A DNA stretch of 18,098 bases from JAIPJA01 sp964390115 (GTDB taxonomy: Bacteria > Patescibacteriota > Patescibacteriia > Patescibacteriales > UBA12465). The notes beneath the pieces are model-generated. The model saw nothing but the letters and a program-made list of their open reading frames with translations. It was not told the origin of the DNA and ran no database searches. The translations under genes and the position numbers were made by a program. Location of the stretch: positions 1-18,098 of the forward strand of contig CAYMGT010000014.1 of NCBI GenBank assembly GCA_964390115.1. The letters are read 5' to 3'. Positions 14,763-18,098 of this stretch are shown piece by piece. Numbering within the stretch: position 1 is the first letter of the stretch; each line of letters begins with the position of its first letter.

Positions 14763-15275
14763 ATGAAAAAAATTTTATTAATATTTTTGTTACTTATAGT
14801 TTCTGCCTGTAGTAGAGTTAGTGTTAGTAATAATATAAATAAAACTAACCTAGAGACTGGAAATAGCAGTGATAATTTTCAAGAAAGTGGTTTAGTTATA
14901 AAAAATATAAGGGAAGTGCATTATTTTAGTGATGGTGGAACAACTGGTTTTGTAGCAGAAAATATGAATGGAGAAGAACTTAAGTTTTGTTATGATGGTA
15001 GAATGATTCCTGACTACGAAGTGACTTTACCAAGACATATTTATATTAATGCAATTCATCCCGAACGAGATGGAGCCCAGAAACTTGGGCTAGGTAGTCA
15101 CGAAGAAGAAATTATTTTAAAAAGTCTTAAAGATTGGGTATCTATAAATTATTCTCCAGAGGAAATAACTAAATTCACTAAAGTAAATACAGTAGTTGGA
15201 TTATCAGATAAAGAATTAAAACTTTATAGATCCTTAAGTATCTTAAATAAGTATTCCGAGGTTATAATTGAGTAA
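14763..15275 (+). CDS. Small predicted lipoprotein, unknown function
   Basis: A 170-aa protein with a clear lipoprotein signal: a short Lys-rich n-region (MKK), a hydrophobic stretch (residues 4-13) and the lipobox VSAC with the lipidated cysteine at C16. A short Asn/Ser/Thr-rich linker (about 20-45) leads to a compact globular part (about 46-150) with FSDGGTTGFVAENM, LKFCYDGRM and YINAIHPERDG. I do not recognise this domain. A single further Cys (in KFCYDG) remains. It should sit on the outer face of the cytoplasmic membrane. It lies 23 bases after the helicase gene and is followed by a gene-free AT-rich stretch before ruvB, so it is either the last gene of that unit or a unit of its own. 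Confidence 0.78.
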   Translation: MKKILLIFLLLIVSACSRVSVSNNINKTNLETGNSSDNFQESGLVIKNIREVHYFSDGGTTGFVAENMNGEELKFCYDGRMIPDYEVTLPRHIYINAIHPERDGAQKLGLGSHEEEIILKSLKDWVSINYSPEEITKFTKVNTVVGLSDKELKLYRSLSILNKYSEVIIE

Positions 15276-15280
15276 TTATA

Positions 15281-15343
15281 TTTAATTTTTAAAGATATTA
15301 TTAATATAAAATCTTTACATCTTTAATTTTTAAAGATATTATT
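15281..15343 (+). repeat. Two direct repeats (22 bp, 41-bp period) upstream of ruvB
   Basis: An identical 22-base A/T element containing AAAGATATT occurs at 15281-15302 and 15322-15343. It sits in the 103-base gene-free stretch between the lipoprotein stop (15275) and the ruvB ATG (15379). The 41-bp period is close to four helical turns. No clear promoter was recognised in the same stretch beyond generic A/T hexamers. Confidence 0.7.
15319..15337. promoter_or_regulatory. Perfect dyad in front of ruvB, possible operator
   Basis: ATCTTTAA (15319-15326), a TTT centre, then TTAAAGAT (15330-15337): a perfect 8-bp inverted repeat overlapping the second direct repeat. A further ATCTTT at 15311-15316 can pair with the AAAGAT of the first repeat. 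It could be a protein-binding site or a weak hairpin; the sequence alone does not say which. It does not match the known Gram-positive or E. coli LexA consensus. Confidence 0.35.
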
Positions 15344-15378
15344 TAAAATAAGTAATATTTTATTATATTTTTTAATTT

Positions 15379-16395
15379 ATGAGTGAAGAAAATTCTAGAG
15401 TAATTAGCTCAGAAGAAAATTCCAATGATAAAAAATGGGACGTAGCTTTGCGTCCTAAAAATTTTGCTGAATATGTGGGGCAAGAGAAGGTTAAAAGCAA
15501 TTTAAAAATAGCTATTAAAGCCGCGCAGCATAGAAGTGAGCCAATTGAACATGTTTTGCTATATGGTCCCCCAGGTTTAGGTAAAACTACCTTAGCTCAT
15601 GTTATAGCTCAGGAAAGTGGTGCTAATTTAAGGATTACTTCGGGTCCAGCTATTGAAAAAAGTGGTGATTTAGCGGCAATTTTAACTAATATTTCTGAAA
15701 ATGATATTTTATTTATTGATGAAATTCATAGACTGCACAAAGTTGTTGAAGAAATTCTTTATCCTGCCATGGAAGACTATGCCTTAGATATTATTATGGG
15801 TAAAGGTCCTACAGCCAGAACTTTACGTCTGGACTTGCCCAAGTTTACTATCATAGGGGCAACGACTAAAGCTAGTTCCCTGTCTTCTCCTTTACGTGAT
15901 CGCTTTGGATTAATTCATCATTTAAATTATTATGAAAAAGAGGATATAGAGAAAATTATTCTTAGAAGCGCGGGGCTTTTAAATATTGAAATTGATAATA
16001 TTTCTTGTCAGGCAATTGCCTCTAGATCTCGTCGTACCCCCAGAATTGCTAATCGACTTTTAAAGAGAGTTAGAGATTATTGTCAGGTAGAGGGTCATGG
16101 AAATATTGATATCAAAGCTTGTAAAGAGTCTTTTGATATGTTAGAGGTTGATGATTTAGGTCTTGATGCTATTGATAGAAGAATAATGCAGGTGATTGTA
16201 GAGAAATTTAAAGGTGGTCCAGTTGGCTTAAATACTTTAGCCGCTGCTACAGGAGAAGAAATGGCCACTATAGAAGATATGTATGAACCTTATTTAATGC
16301 AACTAGGTTTCTTAGAGCGGTCATCCAGAGGGAGACTTATAACTGAAGCGGGTTATAAGCATTTAAATATTTCGTATTTGGGACAAAATAATTAG
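15379..16395 (+). CDS. ruvB: Holliday junction branch migration ATPase RuvB
   Basis: A 338-aa hexameric AAA+ motor that, with RuvA, drives branch migration of Holliday junctions. Visible motifs: RPKNFAEYVGQ (25-35), Walker A GPPGLGKTT (63-71), Walker B LFIDEIHR (111-118, D114/E115), sensor-1 IIGATTK (158-164) and PLRDRFG (171-177) with the likely arginine finger R173. RSRRTPRIANRLLKRVRDY follows in the small lid domain, and a C-terminal winged helix ends with RGRLITEAGYKHL. Its length is typical. The short acidic N-terminus (1-18) is variable in the family. Neither ruvA nor ruvC is in this window. queA follows 21 bases downstream, a pairing also seen in other bacteria. The upstream repeat/dyad element may regulate it. 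Confidence 0.97.
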   Translation: MSEENSRVISSEENSNDKKWDVALRPKNFAEYVGQEKVKSNLKIAIKAAQHRSEPIEHVLLYGPPGLGKTTLAHVIAQESGANLRITSGPAIEKSGDLAAILTNISENDILFIDEIHRLHKVVEEILYPAMEDYALDIIMGKGPTARTLRLDLPKFTIIGATTKASSLSSPLRDRFGLIHHLNYYEKEDIEKIILRSAGLLNIEIDNISCQAIASRSRRTPRIANRLLKRVRDYCQVEGHGNIDIKACKESFDMLEVDDLGLDAIDRRIMQVIVEKFKGGPVGLNTLAAATGEEMATIEDMYEPYLMQLGFLERSSRGRLITEAGYKHLNISYLGQNN

Positions 16396-16416
16396 AAACT
16401 ACGGTTTAACTAAGCT

Positions 16417-17478
16417 ATGTTAAAAAAAGAAGATTATAATTTTAATTTACCTAAAAATCTTATTGCTCAAACACCACTTAGTCCGCGAGACAGTTCGCGG
16501 CTTTTGTTATTAGATAAAAAGGATGGAAAAATTAGTCATGATTTTTTCTATAATTTAGATAAACATTTAAATAAAGGAGATGTTTTAGTTTTAAATAATA
16601 GTAAGGTTTTTCCAGCCAGATTAATAGGGAAAAAGAATCCTAGTCAAGGACAAGTTGAAGTATTTTTACTTAGTTTAGTAAAAGATAATCTTTGGCGAGT
16701 TTTAATTAAGGGTAAAAACATTAAAATTGGACAAGAAATTATTTTTAGTAAAGGTTTAAAAGCTGTAGTTATAGATTCTAAATCAGGGAATAAAGATAAG
16801 TTAGTTGAGTTTAATTTTCAGGGCAAAAAATTAATGGATAAAATATTTTTAGTGGGACTCACGCCCTTGCCACCATATATAAAGAGAGATATAGAAAAGA
16901 GTAAATTAAGTAAATTAGATAAAATTAGATATCAAACAGTTTATGCTAAAGATATTAAGTTAGGATCGGTGGCAGCTCCTACAGCTGGACTTCATTTTAC
17001 TAATTCTTTACTGAAAAAGCTAAAAGACAAAGGAGTTAAAATTATATGTATTACTCTACATGTAGGACTAGGGACCTTTTCGCCTTTAACAGATAAACAA
17101 CTTGAAGAAAAAAAACTTCATCAAGAGTTAATTGAAGTGGATAAAGAAACTATCTCTAATTTAAAAAAATATAGAGATAAAAGAAAGAAGATTATAGCGG
17201 TTGGCACTACCTCTGCCAGGGCTTTAGAAACAGTTTTTAGTTTAAAAAAGAAAGAGTTAGTTGATGGTTATCGAGGTTTAACTGATATTTTTATTTTTCC
17301 AGGTTATAAATTTAAGATTGTTGATGCCATGATTACCAATTTTCATTTACCTGAATCTAGTTTAATAATGCTTGTTAGTGCTTTAGGCGGTAAAGATAAT
17401 ATTTTAAGTGCTTACAAGGAAGCGATAGAGAAAAAATATCGTTTCTACAGTTATGGTGATGCTATGTTTATTTTTTGA
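16417..17478 (+). CDS. queA: tRNA preQ1 ribosyltransferase-isomerase QueA
   Basis: A 353-aa enzyme that moves the ribosyl part of S-adenosylmethionine onto preQ1 in tRNA to form epoxyqueuosine at position 34. Family segments: YNFNLPKNLIAQTPLSPRDSSRL (split around 7-29), VLVLNNSKVFPARL (56-69), YQTVYAK (172-178), SVAAPTAGLHFT (184-195), LHVGLGTF (214-221), VGTTSARALE and the C-terminal YRFYSYGDAM. Full length. It ends in TGA exactly where the family normally ends, which shows that UGA is a stop in this organism. No other queuosine genes (tgt, queC-F) are in the window, so where its preQ1-tRNA substrate is made is not visible here. It follows ruvB by 21 bases and converges with the 185-aa gene downstream. 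Confidence 0.96.
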   Translation: MLKKEDYNFNLPKNLIAQTPLSPRDSSRLLLLDKKDGKISHDFFYNLDKHLNKGDVLVLNNSKVFPARLIGKKNPSQGQVEVFLLSLVKDNLWRVLIKGKNIKIGQEIIFSKGLKAVVIDSKSGNKDKLVEFNFQGKKLMDKIFLVGLTPLPPYIKRDIEKSKLSKLDKIRYQTVYAKDIKLGSVAAPTAGLHFTNSLLKKLKDKGVKIICITLHVGLGTFSPLTDKQLEEKKLHQELIEVDKETISNLKKYRDKRKKIIAVGTTSARALETVFSLKKKELVDGYRGLTDIFIFPGYKFKIVDAMITNFHLPESSLIMLVSALGGKDNILSAYKEAIEKKYRFYSYGDAMFIF

Positions 17479-17480
17479 TG

Positions 17481-17511
17481 AAATAAAAAACCCTGCATAT
17501 TTAGCAGAGCT
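17481..17511 (-). terminator. Intrinsic terminator for the 185-aa gene
   Basis: Read on the minus strand, AGCTCTGC (17511-17504) pairs with GCAGGGTT (17496-17489), 8 bp with two G-T pairs, around the 7-base loop TAAATAT, then runs into TTTTATTT. It begins 9 bases after the TAA of the minus-strand gene. The plus-strand reading lacks a T tract, so it serves mainly the minus-strand transcript. Confidence 0.7.
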
Positions 17512-17520
17512 TAAGATTAT

Positions 17521-18078
17521 TTATGATGTGAATTTTTTTATACCAAGGATTGAAGCAGTATATAAGATGGACCAATTAGATCGATCTAGTTTAAGCTCAA
17601 ATTCACGATCAGAGTTTGGACAGAGCATAGAAAAACTAAAGGGAGAATATTCTTGTATTTCTATTTCGTTGTCGATCTTATCTTTATACGGAACTTTGCG
17701 GATTGAACCTAAAGCAAGGGCGTGAGAATACCTTTTTATATCTTGATTAAACTTCAAGGACAGAGCAAGTAATTCTGGTAGGGTTGCGAGCCTAAATCCT
17801 AATTTATTCAATTCTTTTATGGCGTGTCGTTTGAAACAAGATTCATTAAAATTAAAAAATTTACCAGTTAGATGCACTCTTTTGTTTAAAAGATCATGCG
17901 ATACAGGAAAATTTTCTTCGTTAATGTTTTCGTCGATTTCTTTGTAGCCTACCATGTTAATCATTGCTTTAAGGTTTTGTGTGTAGTCTACTGTGAAATC
18001 GTACTCTTTTGAACAAGTTATGCGTGTAGAACATTGATCCGGTTCAGAATTTTTAATTTTTATTACAGTTGTTTCCAT
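17521..18078 (-). CDS. Conserved-looking hypothetical protein, 185 aa
   Basis: No named family recognised. The protein is soluble, with no signal peptide. An N-terminal beta-rich part (1-60) with Cys16 and Cys22 is followed by an alpha/beta part with KELNKLGFRLATLPELLAL (88-106), HALALGSIRKVP (119-130) and a C-terminal stretch ending WSILYTASILGIKKF. The segment on how a feature 'elLxLgfrxATLpELLAL' is laid out reminds me of small proteins that recur in CPR genomes, but I cannot confirm that. The ATG at 18078 is favoured because a -10 box lies immediately upstream, and the gene has its own terminator. A 90-aa plus-strand frame (17453-17725) overlaps it antisense and is rejected. Confidence 0.72.
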   Translation of the reverse strand: METTVIKIKNSEPDQCSTRITCSKEYDFTVDYTQNLKAMINMVGYKEIDENINEENFPVSHDLLNKRVHLTGKFFNFNESCFKRHAIKELNKLGFRLATLPELLALSLKFNQDIKRYSHALALGSIRKVPYKDKIDNEIEIQEYSPFSFSMLCPNSDREFELKLDRSNWSILYTASILGIKKFTS

Positions 18079-18083
18079 GTTGT

Positions 18084-18089
18084 ATTATA
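18084..18089 (-). promoter_or_regulatory. -10 box directly before the ATG, possible leaderless transcript
   Basis: On the minus strand TATAAT (18089-18084) ends only 5 bases before the ATG at 18078. With the usual 6-8 base distance, transcription would begin at or next to the A of the start codon. The -35 region lies beyond the window edge and cannot be checked. Confidence 0.45.
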
Positions 18090-18098
18090 TTTAATTAT

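Noticed and set aside
16392..16413. Small hairpin between ruvB and queA
   Set aside because: AAAC/GTTT with a TACG loop and a bulged TTAG/CTAA extension; no T tract follows, and a terminator here would be odd between co-directional genes 21 bases apart.
17453..17725. Plus-strand frame of 90 codons overlapping the queA end
   Set aside because: Overlaps queA by 26 bases and is antisense to the 185-aa gene, which has its own -10 box and terminator.
1..18098. Defence system, CRISPR array, tRNA/rRNA or mobile element
   Set aside because: No regularly spaced repeats, no cloverleaf-capable gene-free stretch (the longest is about 158 bases), no transposase or integrase motifs, and no terminal inverted repeats were found. 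The repair genes here look like core functions.

Overview
The window is an AT-rich (about 30% GC by eye), gene-dense bacterial segment. It is most consistent with a Patescibacteria/CPR genome, probably of the Parcubacteria type. Supporting signs are the elongated nucleoside diphosphate kinase, several small CPR-style conserved hypotheticals, very short intergenic gaps, and the complete absence of Shine-Dalgarno motifs. UGA serves as a stop (queA and radC end in TGA at natural family C-termini), so the Gracilibacteria/Absconditabacteria recoding (UGA = Gly) does not apply. The lineage call is inference from gene content, not a marker-gene placement.

Layout. (1) 1-410: a small uncharacterised gene, possibly cut by the window edge, closed by a strong intrinsic terminator. 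(2) 420-8683, plus strand: a good sigma70-type promoter with a hairpin-rich leader, then seven tightly packed genes: MBL-fold hydrolase, ndk, a membrane-anchored Cys-tailed protein, gyrA, rmuC, a winged-helix/nucleotidyltransferase-like protein, and a Wzy/O-antigen-ligase-like membrane protein carrying a C-terminal DUF3750-like domain. (3) 8737-10410, minus strand: a three-gene operon radC, 75-aa protein, rlmN, with an extended -10 promoter. A 100-N assembly gap removes the radical-SAM core of rlmN. (4) 10500-17478, plus strand: M16 zinc peptidase, UvrD-type helicase fused to an Fe-S RecB/AddB-like nuclease, a small lipoprotein, ruvB and queA. (5) 17521-18078, minus strand: a 185-aa conserved-looking protein with its own terminator and a -10 box so close to the ATG that the mRNA may be leaderless.

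Biology. Much of the window concerns DNA topology, recombination and repair (gyrA, rmuC, radC, UvrD-nuclease, ruvB), with RNA modification (rlmN, queA), nucleotide supply (ndk) and cell-surface functions (Wzy-like protein, lipoprotein). I found no defence island, CRISPR array, tRNA, rRNA or mobile element. The items most worth a second look are the Wzy-DUF3750 fusion with a candidate His/Cys pair, the near-invariant T at -1 of the start codons combined with absent Shine-Dalgarno sites, the two mutually exclusive hairpins in the leader at 459-506, and the repeat/dyad element upstream of ruvB.
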